Notes under the pieces: model-generated
Databases searched by the model: none
Told to the model about the DNA's origin: nothing
What the model saw: the letters and a program-made list of their open reading frames with translations, nothing else
Assembly (NCBI GenBank): GCA_041736705.1
Contig: JBGSTC010000018.1
Span: 1-28,927, forward strand
Reading direction: 5' to 3'
Source of the DNA: GWE2-51-13 sp041736705
GTDB lineage: Bacteria; Bacillota_I; Bacilli_A; Erysipelotrichales; Erysipelotrichaceae
Length of the DNA: 28,927 nt
Position numbers and translations under genes: made by a program
In this document: piece by piece, positions 1-6,596 of the stretch
Numbering within the stretch: the stretch's first letter is position 1
Layout: each line of letters opens with the position of its first letter

Positions 1-76
<76 letters not shown>

Positions 77-102
77 ATTTGCTCATTGTTTTTGTTTATT
101 TT

Positions 103-119
103 AACCGTTCAAAACGGTT
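103..119 (-). other. Hairpin in rRNA leader
   Basis: An inverted repeat, AACCGTT (103-109) and AACGGTT (113-119), has a three-base loop and lies about 27 bases upstream of the 16S 5' end. Just upstream on the minus strand (about 160-180) is the motif TTTGAAAACTAAATA, which resembles the antitermination/processing leader seen before 16S in Bacillus relatives. A role in 16S maturation is inferred. This stretch (77-231) holds leader only; I see no protein gene in it. Confidence 0.55.
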
Positions 120-231
120 CGGCATTCCTGCCGTTTGTTTCTTTTTGAATCGACGTGATTTCCTATTTAGTTTTCAAAGATCCGCTCGCTGCTCTCCGTT
201 CTTCGTTTCCGTTTCCCGTGAGCGCTTATTT

Positions 232-260
232 ATAATACCAAACCGACCACCCTCTGTCAA
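232..260 (-). promoter_or_regulatory. rRNA operon promoter
   Basis: On the minus strand there is a perfect -35 TTGACA (260-255), a 17-base spacer, and -10 TATTAT (237-232). An A-rich stretch (about 262-295) lies directly upstream and could act as an UP element. Strength and position (about 155 bases before 16S) fit an rrn promoter. Only one promoter is evident; others could lie in the 3' end of the upstream gene. Confidence 0.8.
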
Positions 261-268
261 CTGAATTC

Positions 269-289
269 GCTCGCTTTTCGAGCTTTTTT
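269..289 (+). terminator. Hairpin with T-tract, plus-strand orientation
   Basis: GCTCG (269-273) and CGAGC (279-283) form a five-base stem followed by six T on the plus strand. It resembles a weak intrinsic terminator for transcripts moving away from the rRNA genes, yet there is no plus-strand gene here. The same bases on the minus strand are the A-tract upstream of the rRNA promoter, so the terminator look may be a by-product of an UP element. Confidence 0.3.
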
Positions 290-348
290 AGAACTTCTTT
301 CCATACCCTTTCCCGCCTATATAATAAGGATACAAAACCATCGTTCTT

Positions 349-882
349 CTACTGTTTCCGGATCATCAAGAGGTAGAGTTGGAAGTATTTGTCGATATCT
401 TCCGCGTTGAAGGGTGATTTTTTCTCTTCGATCACATTCAGCAGCTGATCCAGACTCCGTTCAACCACTTCGATGACATCTTCGCCATATCCCATATGAC
501 TGGAGTGTTCTTCGAACTCGTCTTGGTCCAGGATGTCGTATCCGCCGTTGGGATAGATCTTCACATCGAGGTCGTAGTCGATGTTCTTGATGGCTTCCCC
601 GTCGTACAAACTCGGCGAAGCAAGGTTGCAGTAATAGTAGACCCCAGTCTTACGCATCATGGAGATGACATTGTACCAACGATCGGTATAGAAGAAACAA
701 ATCGCAGGTTCGCGGGTGAACCATTTGCGACCGTCGGCTTCGATGACCCAGGTTTTGTTGGTAACAACCACATACTTCGTCTCATCCGCGTCGATGACCA
801 AGCCTTTCGACCAGGTACGATGAAGCGAACCATCATGCTTGTAACTTTGGATGTACACTTGACTTCCGATTTTAGGTAACAT
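349..882 (-). CDS. ntdp: Nucleoside tri-/diphosphatase, DUF402 (YgaC/Ntdp) family
   Basis: A 177-residue protein matching the whole length of the Bacillus YgaC / staphylococcal Ntdp family (about 176 residues). Family members hydrolyse nucleoside tri- and diphosphates in the cytoplasm. Recognisable conserved stretches are IQSYKHDGSLHR near residue 11, EADGRKWFTREPAICFF near 48-65, the VYYYCNLASP segment near 81, and DYDLDVKIYPNG near 102, which carries the acidic metal-binding residues of the DUF402 fold. The start is supported by AAAGGAGG seven bases upstream. A TATAAT -10 box lies around 910. The gene points toward the rRNA promoter with no clear terminator between, so some readthrough into the rRNA leader is possible. 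Confidence 0.9.
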   Translation of the reverse strand: MLPKIGSQVYIQSYKHDGSLHRTWSKGLVIDADETKYVVVTNKTWVIEADGRKWFTREPAICFFYTDRWYNVISMMRKTGVYYYCNLASPSLYDGEAIKNIDYDLDVKIYPNGGYDILDQDEFEEHSSHMGYGEDVIEVVERSLDQLLNVIEEKKSPFNAEDIDKYFQLYLLMIRKQ

Positions 883-940
883 GTGGCGCCTCCTTTACGT
901 GAACTTTATAATTATACCCTATTTCGAAAAGTGTGAGAAT

Positions 941-961
941 AAAAAGCCGTCGGTTGACGGC
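941..961 (-). terminator. Intrinsic terminator of the MFS gene
   Basis: GCCGTC (946-951), loop GGTT, GACGGC (956-961) form a perfect six-base stem, followed on the minus strand by TTTTTATT. It sits 80 bases after the MFS stop and before the ntdp promoter, separating the two genes. The 80 bases from 962 to 1039 show no other feature. Confidence 0.8.
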
Positions 962-1039
962 AAGTTTTAGCTCATTCACTCGGTTAATGAAGTATTACCG
1001 GGGTGTTTGATCGATGGATCGATTCAGGAGACGATCGGA

Positions 1040-2296
1040 CTAGGCTACAGGATGCGGAACCGGTTCTTCTTCCGCCGTCATCATCTTTGCGATGCCTTTA
1101 TCCAAAAAGACGGGGAGGATGGCGAAATACGCCAGGATTTGACCGATGATCGAGATTACGCTTAGGTCGAACACTTCGGCGAGGAAACCGTAACCCAGGG
1201 TCGAGAGCGCCATGCCCGCGATCGAGAACGAGGAGACGAAACCGATGACGGTCGCACGTTTATCGCGTGGAATCGCCAGGATCATCGTTGCGTTGAGCAG
1301 GGCGTTTCCGATGACGTTGAGGAAATCACTCACGAAGAAGGTCGTCGTCAGCCAAGGGAACCCCCTACCCATAAACCCGACGATCAGAATCGCGGTCTGC
1401 AATGTGAACGCACCGACGAAGAGTTTCATTTTATGCTTCGCCGGGATTTTTACGACCCCGAGCAATAACATCGCCAAGACCGCGGCTAAACTACCGGCCG
1501 CGACGAAGAATCCGAATTCCGTCGTGCTCAGCCCTTTTTGAACGGACAACGGGATCAGCAACGACATATATCCCGATCCGAAGAAATTAGCCGCTAGGGC
1601 ACCCAGGATCAATGCATTCAAACCCGGGGTCGCGATCGTGTCTTTCGCGCCTTGGACGACATCGTCGAGGACGTGTTTGACGGAGATCGGTTGACCTTGC
1701 TTGACGCCTTCGGGAATGTGGATGAAAAGTTCGGTGAAGGCGGAGAACAAGAACGAAATCCCATTGATGACGATCATCGGGCCGATGCCGAAGAAGGCAA
1801 GCAACGCCCCCGAGACACCTTTCCCCAATAGACCGATCAGATTGTTCGTACCGGAAGAGAGGGACTGGGCGCGGACCAACTCGGAGTTGGGCACCAGATC
1901 CACAAAGACCGTCATGGTCGCCGGACCGAAGAACACTCCGCAGAACGCCGCCACAAACGCTGTAAACAAAACCATTTCGATCCCCAGTTGACCTTGGATG
2001 GCGAAGTAACCGACACCGATCATCAGTAAACCGCGCAAGAAATCCATTCCGACGATGATCTTCTTACGATCGCTACGATCGACGATCGCACCGGCAAACG
2101 GATTCAGAAACATCATCACGAACATACTGATGGATGACATGACGCCCATCAGGGCGGTCGAACCGGTCTTCTCGAACACCCAGAAGCCGATGGAAATACT
2201 ATACAAGACATCCCCGAATACACTGACCGCATGTCCTTGTAGTAATAAGATGAAATTGCGGTTCCAGAGTTTCGTAGGTTGGATGAATTCTTTCAT
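1040..2296 (-). CDS. MFS transporter, probable efflux permease
   Basis: A 418-residue polytopic membrane protein with about 12 hydrophobic segments. It belongs to the major facilitator superfamily, nearest in style to the EntS/MefA-like drug, macrolide or siderophore exporters (MFS_3). The motif GAIVDRSDRKKI around residues 70-80 is the family cytoplasmic loop 2-3 signature (G-x-x-x-D-R-x-x-R-K). A hydrophilic central loop near residues 195-215 separates the two six-helix halves. The start is supported by GAGGTATC 12 bases upstream. It is transcribed alone: its own promoter lies in the AT-rich gap upstream and a terminator follows. The substrate cannot be read from sequence; export of a toxic compound is inferred from the subfamily. 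Confidence 0.85.
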   Translation of the reverse strand: MKEFIQPTKLWNRNFILLLQGHAVSVFGDVLYSISIGFWVFEKTGSTALMGVMSSISMFVMMFLNPFAGAIVDRSDRKKIIVGMDFLRGLLMIGVGYFAIQGQLGIEMVLFTAFVAAFCGVFFGPATMTVFVDLVPNSELVRAQSLSSGTNNLIGLLGKGVSGALLAFFGIGPMIVINGISFLFSAFTELFIHIPEGVKQGQPISVKHVLDDVVQGAKDTIATPGLNALILGALAANFFGSGYMSLLIPLSVQKGLSTTEFGFFVAAGSLAAVLAMLLLGVVKIPAKHKMKLFVGAFTLQTAILIVGFMGRGFPWLTTTFFVSDFLNVIGNALLNATMILAIPRDKRATVIGFVSSFSIAGMALSTLGYGFLAEVFDLSVISIIGQILAYFAILPVFLDKGIAKMMTAEEEPVPHPVA

Positions 2297-2316
2297 GCTT
2301 GATACCTCACAGTTAT

Positions 2317-2345
2317 AATTTAAATCTATAAATTAATTATGTCAA
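2317..2345 (-). promoter_or_regulatory. MFS promoter with overlapping inverted repeat
   Basis: On the minus strand, -35 TTGACA (2345-2340) is followed after 17 bases by TAAATT (2322-2317), a modest -10. Between them lies an inverted repeat, AATTTA (2317-2322) and TAAATT (2329-2334), with a six-base spacer. A repressor bound there would block the polymerase. The assignment as operator is inference from position and symmetry, and AT-rich sequence makes chance repeats likely. Confidence 0.5.
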
Positions 2346-2393
2346 TATATTTATTGATTTTATTAATTTATACTTGATATTATTTCTCAAAGT

Positions 2394-2419
2394 AGAAAAA
2401 GAGAGCGGTTAAGCTCTCT
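2394..2419 (-). terminator. Intrinsic terminator overlapping the thiT stop codon
   Basis: AGAGAGC (2400-2406) and GCTCTCT (2413-2419) pair with a six-base loop that contains the thiT TAA stop; on the minus strand the stem is followed by TTTTTC. The last codons of thiT therefore form the terminator arm. Confidence 0.85.
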
Positions 2420-2933
2420 TTAAAACGAGTCGTTGGACCAAAATCGGCACGACCAAGGCGCATACCAGGGTGGTTGCGATCATATAGGGTGCGTTGTAGG
2501 CGAAGGAACCCGCCCAATTCAATCCCCAGAAATAAACGCCGGCGAACCAGTGGATCAAGAACCGAAGCAGATTGGAAACATAGATGCCGGTATGGATCGG
2601 GATCTTTCGTACAATGAATGTCGGGAAAACCGAAGAGAATCCATAGACGCCGAAAGCAATGACGTATTCCAGGATGTAGTCCAAGACATTCACGGAATAG
2701 ATGACACTGGTCATGGGCATCAAGATCAATGCGACGGCGACGACGATCCATCCGTTTCTCCAACCCAGATGGTAACTCGCGACGATCAGGACGATGACGC
2801 TGATGCCGATCGATCCCCCTTGGGGCATCTGTAAGAAGGGGATCATGCTGGAAATGAAATCCAACACGATGAAGAGGGCGGCGTACAGTGCGATTTGCAC
2901 CAATGTGAGAACTGCTTTTCTAGAGTCTTTCAT
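2409..2933 (-). CDS. thiT: Thiamine ECF transporter S component ThiT
   Basis: A 174-residue hydrophobic protein with about six membrane segments, the usual size of ThiT (YuaJ). ThiT is the membrane subunit that binds thiamine and docks with a shared energising module (EcfA, EcfA', EcfT), which is not in this window. The MPQGGSIGISV segment near residues 36-46 is the typical ThiT loop after helix 1, and GLNWAGSFAYNAPYM near 138-152 is the conserved C-terminal substrate region. The assignment is strongly reinforced by the TPP riboswitch directly upstream. The start has GGAGGTG seven to eight bases before the ATG. It is single-gene: terminator behind, own promoter ahead. Confidence 0.93.
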   Translation of the reverse strand: MKDSRKAVLTLVQIALYAALFIVLDFISSMIPFLQMPQGGSIGISVIVLIVASYHLGWRNGWIVVAVALILMPMTSVIYSVNVLDYILEYVIAFGVYGFSSVFPTFIVRKIPIHTGIYVSNLLRFLIHWFAGVYFWGLNWAGSFAYNAPYMIATTLVCALVVPILVQRLVLKRA

Positions 2934-2959
2934 TAAAAAACACCTCCGTGAAAGAGGCG

Positions 2960-3052
2960 TAAGGAATTGAACTCCCTACGCTAGTTTGACCTAGATCAGG
3001 TGTTGAGGGTTTTGCTTGCGCATCTCAGCCGTTAGGCTCCCCTGTTCACACG
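2960..3052 (-). promoter_or_regulatory. TPP (THI-box) riboswitch
   Basis: On the minus strand the leader contains the diagnostic TPP aptamer blocks in order: ACAGGGGAGCC, CTGAGATG, ACCCTC, ACCTGATCTAGGTCA and GCGTAGGGA. No T-run follows the aptamer. Instead CCTC about 20 bases before the ATG can pair with GAGG of the Shine-Dalgarno (2941-2957 region), and GCGTAGGGA can pair with TTCCTTACGC. Control of translation initiation by thiamine pyrophosphate is therefore more likely than transcription termination; that mechanism is inferred. Confidence 0.93.
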
Positions 3053-3080
3053 TTGATTATACCACGGACTATGGTAAAAT
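3053..3080. promoter_or_regulatory. Overlapping divergent promoters of thiT and msrC
   Basis: Minus strand: TATAAT (3061-3056) lies a few bases before the TPP aptamer and serves thiT. Plus strand: TTGATT (3053-3058), a 16-base spacer, and TAAAAT (3075-3080) serve the methionine sulfoxide reductase. The two -10 boxes lie about 13 bases apart, so the polymerases must exclude each other. An inverted repeat TACCA/TGGTA (3060-3076) spans the overlap. Confidence 0.55.
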
Positions 3081-3100
3081 GGACAAAAGGAGCGAACACA

Positions 3101-3565
3101 ATGCACGAAATACACGAACGAAGCGATGACCATGGATTATTCTTGGCTCAATTGAAAGCACTGATCGAGGATGAACCCGATTTCCTCGCCAATATGGCCA
3201 ATATGGCTTCTTTGATTTATCATACGTTCAGCGAACTGAATTGGGCAGGGTTCTACTTGATGAAAGAGAACGAACTTGTGCTGGGTCCGTTCATGGGGAA
3301 ACCGGCATGCACGCGGATCAAGCTTGAGAACGGGGTGTGCGGTAAAGCGGCTCGGACAAGGGAGGTCCAGAACATCGCGGATGTCCATACCTTCGAGGGG
3401 CATATCGCCTGCGATAGCGCGAGCAATTCGGAATTGGTCGTTCCGATGGTCAAGAACGATGAATTGATCGGGGTCTTGGATCTCGACTCCGTCGCCTTCG
3501 CCCGATTTACACCGCTTGATCAATCGACGATGATCCAAGCGATATCCATCCTATTGTCAAAATAA
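3101..3565 (+). CDS. msrC: Free methionine-(R)-sulfoxide reductase, GAF domain
   Basis: A 154-residue cytoplasmic enzyme that reduces free L-methionine-(R)-sulfoxide with electrons from thioredoxin. A single GAF domain fills the protein. The three cysteines of the fRMsr family are present as C70 (KPAC), C80 (GVCGKA) and C104 (GHIACDSASNSE), with the 10- and 24-residue spacings known for the E. coli enzyme (C84, C94, C118). The ATG at 3101 is chosen over an upstream in-frame codon at 3053 because AAAGGAG lies nine bases ahead of it and family proteins start there. The gene is alone on the plus strand, divergent from thiT and convergent with ogt. Confidence 0.93.
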   Translation: MHEIHERSDDHGLFLAQLKALIEDEPDFLANMANMASLIYHTFSELNWAGFYLMKENELVLGPFMGKPACTRIKLENGVCGKAARTREVQNIADVHTFEGHIACDSASNSELVVPMVKNDELIGVLDLDSVAFARFTPLDQSTMIQAISILLSK

Positions 3566-3586
3566 AAGGCTCCTAGAGCCCTTTTT
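3564..3586. terminator. Bidirectional terminator between msrC and ogt
   Basis: AAAAGGCTC, loop CTA, GAGCC followed by CTTTTT forms a short stem with T-tracts in both directions. The loop bases CTA are the ogt TAG stop codon read in reverse, and the first base overlaps the msrC stop. One hairpin thus serves two convergent genes. Confidence 0.75.
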
Positions 3587-4019
3587 CATGATTCAGCAAC
3601 ATTTCCTTCAAATGCACCCCGCCGGCGTATCCGGTCAGGCTGCCGTCTTTCCCAAGCACTCTATGGCACGGGATGACGATGCCGATCGGATTGTTGTGAC
3701 ACGCCCCGCCGACCGCTCGCACGGCTTTGGGGTTCCCGATCATTTCCGCGATCTGCCCATACGTCAAAATCCGACCGTAGGGGATGGATAGAAGGACATC
3801 CCATACCGATTTCTGAAACTTCGTCCCGGCTGGCGCGAGGTTCAATTCGAAAGTGGTACGTGTCCCCGCCTCATATTCCTTGAGTTGTCGGATTGCCTTC
3901 TCAAGTTCACCGACCGCTTCGCCTTCTTCAGGCATATCCGAAATCCAAAGTCCGGTGATCTTCTGCGGATCCCCTTCCACGACCAGATATCGATCGAACG
4001 CCGCGATGGATGTTCTCAT
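3573..4019 (-). CDS. ogt: Methylated-DNA--[protein]-cysteine S-methyltransferase
   Basis: A 148-residue suicide repair protein that moves the alkyl group from O6-methylguanine (or O4-methylthymine) in DNA to its own cysteine. The active-site motif IPCHRV is present with C118, preceded by YGQIAEMIGNPKAVRAVG (near 87-104), the helix-turn-helix with the arginine finger, and followed by YAGG near 132. Length is at the short end for the family, typical of Ogt from Gram-positives. It is the last gene of a six-gene operon; its ATG overlaps the stop of the acetyltransferase gene (ATGA), which implies translational coupling. The terminator overlaps its stop codon. Confidence 0.93.
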   Translation of the reverse strand: MRTSIAAFDRYLVVEGDPQKITGLWISDMPEEGEAVGELEKAIRQLKEYEAGTRTTFELNLAPAGTKFQKSVWDVLLSIPYGRILTYGQIAEMIGNPKAVRAVGGACHNNPIGIVIPCHRVLGKDGSLTGYAGGVHLKEMLLNHEKGL

Positions 4020-4819
4020 TGCATTTTCTCCTTGAAATAGCCGATCGCTACGGATAGCGCCTCGGGGAAACTAAACAGTTTGCATTCTGCGTTTTGGATC
4101 TTGAACTTGCGTACGAGTTCGTATTCTTCCAGTTTCTTTCCGACTTCGACGAATTCGTCGCTATCGTAGTCGTAGTCGAGGAATTTGCGCCATTGCTTCC
4201 CGGCTTCGGAATCCACCGACCCGCCGTTGATGATGATCGGGCGGACGTTGGTCTGCGCTTCCGCCAAATGCAAGGCGGTGCAATTGTCATAACCGACTCC
4301 TAAAAGCAGGACGCTTGCACGTAAATCCAACAGCTTCCCCAAGGGTGAAGCCATCGAGAACGTAAAATGGATGGGATGGGTCTGGGTGATCCATTTCGCA
4401 TATTTCCCATGCGCCATGAACGCCCCGTTGGGATGGTTGGAAACCATCGTGCCGGCTCGTAATCGCAGATTATCGGCGATCGCGCCCATGAATCCGATTT
4501 CGGAGACCCGCGGGTCGAATGCGGGATACTCCAACCTAAGTTGGTTGAAAAGCGAAGGTTCGATGGGAGGGTGTCTCCATCGGGAGGGTTCGCTGTTTCC
4601 GTAGGTCTGCGCCGGCATGACGATCGTCCCGTCGAACCCGACCGCTTCGATCAAGGCATCGACCACGGTTTGCGCACCGCCGGGGACGTAGCCGAAGGAA
4701 CTGAGCGAAGAATGGACTTCGATCACGCTTCCGTCGCTAACGCCCAAAAGCCTCAGCCCGTCGACGAGTTGAGACTTGGTAAGCATTTGTTGGATGACGT
4801 CACTCTGGGATAACGCCAT
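4016..4819 (-). CDS. Aminoglycoside N3-acetyltransferase family protein (AAC(3)/YokD-like)
   Basis: A 267-residue member of the AAC(3) antibiotic acetyltransferase family, which uses acetyl-CoA. Conserved blocks seen are VIEVHSSLSSFGYVPGGAQTV (in the first 55 residues), HPNGAFMAHGKYAKWI near 125-140, SPLGKLLDLRASVLLLGVGYDNCTALHLAE near 158-187 with the catalytic-type histidine in ALHLAE. Two starts are possible: 4819, which overlaps the lipoprotein gene by 20 bases, or 4786 (MLTKSQL), where most family members begin. Neither has a strong ribosome-binding site, so coupling to upstream translation is likely. Chromosomal relatives such as YokD often have no proven resistance role; here the setting in a salvage/repair operon argues for a housekeeping or unknown substrate. 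Confidence 0.85.
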   Translation of the reverse strand: MALSQSDVIQQMLTKSQLVDGLRLLGVSDGSVIEVHSSLSSFGYVPGGAQTVVDALIEAVGFDGTIVMPAQTYGNSEPSRWRHPPIEPSLFNQLRLEYPAFDPRVSEIGFMGAIADNLRLRAGTMVSNHPNGAFMAHGKYAKWITQTHPIHFTFSMASPLGKLLDLRASVLLLGVGYDNCTALHLAEAQTNVRPIIINGGSVDSEAGKQWRKFLDYDYDSDEFVEVGKKLEEYELVRKFKIQNAECKLFSFPEALSVAIGYFKEKMQ

Positions 4820-5204
4820 ACTTCACAAACCAATTCTTCAGCGCAAGGTAACCCAGTGCGCCGACTTTGGAGTCAAGCAGGATGCCATCCTTGAAGATGA
4901 AGGTCGTGGGGGTATATTCCACTTCACCCAAATGCGTGTCAAGTAAATCGGCAAGGTCTTCCTTGTCGCTTTCATAGGTGTCCACATAATAGACTTTCAC
5001 ATCATAGTTCTTGATGAGTTCGGTGACGACCGGTTTGAACGATTGACAGGCCGAGCAAGCCTTATATCCGACATAGACGACCAACGTTTCGTTGTTGTCC
5101 AGCATCTTCGTGATTTCTTTGGGTTCGACTTGGCTAGGACCGACTTTACTGCATCCGGTGAGGAGCAGAGCCAGCGTGGCGAGGATGAGTAGGGTTTTCT
5201 TCAT
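4800..5204 (-). CDS. Thioredoxin-fold lipoprotein
   Basis: A 134-residue protein with a lipoprotein signal: MKK, a hydrophobic stretch to residue 16, and lipobox LLTGC with C18 as the lipidation site. A thioredoxin-like domain follows, with the redox pair C50-S-A-C53 in YVGYKACSACQSFKP and a cis-proline loop TPT near 98-100. It would act on the outer face of the membrane in thiol-disulfide exchange. The partner is unknown; the pair CSAC is not the standard CGPC, and relatives include bacteriocin-transport accessory-like proteins. ATGA overlap with pgpA and GGAGGT upstream fix the start. Position inside an operon of cytoplasmic enzymes gives no obvious clue to its substrate. Confidence 0.82.
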   Translation of the reverse strand: MKKTLLILATLALLLTGCSKVGPSQVEPKEITKMLDNNETLVVYVGYKACSACQSFKPVVTELIKNYDVKVYYVDTYESDKEDLADLLDTHLGEVEYTPTTFIFKDGILLDSKVGALGYLALKNWFVKYGVIPE

Positions 5205-5683
5205 GATTTTACCTCCGAGGAATGGCCATGGGCGATTTTACTTGCGGCGGCAGCGGCGATGGCTCCGACGATATCGTCCAAAAAACAGTTGCATTGCGTG
5301 CTGTCATGGCTGTTGAGACGGCCGATGATGCACGGCTTTTCACGGTCGATGTACCCGAAATTGGTGAGCGCGATCGAACCATACAGGTTACAGATTCCAT
5401 AGGCCAAAACTTCATCGATCCCATACAACGTATAGTCTGTGTTCAGTATAGCACAGAGTTCACGATCGAATAATTCATTACGCTCAGCCCCGATATCCAA
5501 GGCGATCCCGGTTAGGATGGCGTGTTGGACTTCGCGCTTACGGACGATGCTTTCCACCGTCGGCAGGATTTCTTCGATAGTGACGTCGGGATGATGCTTT
5601 TGCTGGAGGTAGACGACGCATTCCGCGATATCTTCAAGCTCGACGCCGCGTGAACGCAAGAGTTCGACGCATTTATCAAACAT
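5201..5683 (-). CDS. pgpA: Phosphatidylglycerophosphatase A-like protein (YutG type)
   Basis: A 160-residue PgpA-domain protein similar in length and order to Bacillus YutG. PgpA removes phosphate from phosphatidylglycerophosphate to make phosphatidylglycerol. The C-terminal signature is clear: YGIDEVLAYGICNLYGSIAL near 87-106 and CFLDDIVGAIAAAAASKIAH near 133-152, where the paired aspartates are the expected metal-binding residues. Like YutG it lacks the strong membrane helices of the E. coli enzyme, so activity on the lipid substrate is likely but not certain. AAAGGAGAAAGAC precedes the ATG. It overlaps psuG by eight bases and the downstream lipoprotein by four. Confidence 0.85.
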   Translation of the reverse strand: MFDKCVELLRSRGVELEDIAECVVYLQQKHHPDVTIEEILPTVESIVRKREVQHAILTGIALDIGAERNELFDRELCAILNTDYTLYGIDEVLAYGICNLYGSIALTNFGYIDREKPCIIGRLNSHDSTQCNCFLDDIVGAIAAAAASKIAHGHSSEVKS

Positions 5684-6596
5684 GTCTTTCTCCTTTTTTC
5701 ACGCAAAGGCTCAATGCGATCTGTGCTCCGACCACCGCATTGTTTTTGATGAGGGCGATGTTGGATTCCAGCGAATCCCCGCCGGTCAATTCTTTGACTT
5801 TGGCTAAAAGGAAGGGGGTGACTTCGTTGCCTTTGACACCCTGCTCGTTCATTTGAGCCAAAGCCGTCGAAATCGCCTGGTTGATGACGATCGGATCCAT
5901 GTCGTATTCCTTGGGGATGGGGTTGGAAATCAACACGCCTCCCTTTAGTCCGAAGTTTCTCTTCGCTAAAACGACATCCGCGATTTCATCGCAGTCCTTC
6001 ATTTTCGCATCGACTTTCAATCCGGATTCACGGCTGTAGAACGCCGCCAATTGATCGCTTTGGTAACCTAGTACCGGCACCCCGAACGTTTCAAGGTATT
6101 CCAGGGTCAGCGGTAGATCAAGAATGGCTTTCGCCCCGGCGCAGACGACCGTGACATCGGTGTTCGCCAATTCCTGAAGGTCGGCGGAAATATCGAAACT
6201 GCTCTGCGCCCCGCGGTGGACACCACCGATCCCGCCGGTCACGAAGACTTCGATCCCTGCTTTCGCAGCCAGGATCATGGTCGTTGCGACCGTGGTGGCA
6301 CCCCAGTCTTTACGGGCGAAGATGACCGGCAAATCACGGCGGCTCACTTTCGCGATATGCCCCCGGCTTCCGAACGCTTCGATCTGTTGGGGAGTCATCC
6401 CGATGACGGCGACCCCGTCGATGATTCCGATGGTCGCGGCGACCGCCCCGTTCTCTTCGATGACTTTCTCGACCTCCATCGCGGTCTTCACGTTTTCGGG
6501 ATAGGGCATCCCGTGGGAGATGATGGTGGATTCCAAAGCGACGACCGGTTGGTTGTTCGCCAACGCTTCCTTGACCTTCGGATGGATATGGATCAT
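5676..6596 (-). CDS. psuG: Pseudouridine-5'-phosphate glycosidase
   Basis: A 306-residue cytoplasmic enzyme that splits pseudouridine 5'-phosphate to uracil and ribose 5-phosphate, the second step of pseudouridine salvage. The catalytic residues of the E. coli enzyme can be matched: E22 (ALESTIISHG), K83 (HIAKVSRRD), H127 (GGVHRGA), D139 (DISADLQEL) and K156 (CAGAKAILD), corresponding to E31, K93, H137, D149 and K166. The length is that of the family. The start overlaps the psuK stop (ATGA), and the kinase for the preceding step is the neighbour, which confirms the pathway. Confidence 0.96.
   Translation of the reverse strand: MIHIHPKVKEALANNQPVVALESTIISHGMPYPENVKTAMEVEKVIEENGAVAATIGIIDGVAVIGMTPQQIEAFGSRGHIAKVSRRDLPVIFARKDWGATTVATTMILAAKAGIEVFVTGGIGGVHRGAQSSFDISADLQELANTDVTVVCAGAKAILDLPLTLEYLETFGVPVLGYQSDQLAAFYSRESGLKVDAKMKDCDEIADVVLAKRNFGLKGGVLISNPIPKEYDMDPIVINQAISTALAQMNEQGVKGNEVTPFLLAKVKELTGGDSLESNIALIKNNAVVGAQIALSLCVKKGERHV

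Noticed and set aside
79..264. A 61-codon plus-strand frame over the rRNA leader
   Set aside because: It lies across the rRNA promoter and leader, has biased F/R content and no ribosome-binding site.
4016..4819. Calling the AAC(3)-family gene an acquired antibiotic-resistance gene
   Set aside because: It is embedded in a chromosomal overlapping operon with no mobile-element signs; chromosomal relatives such as YokD lack a proven resistance role.
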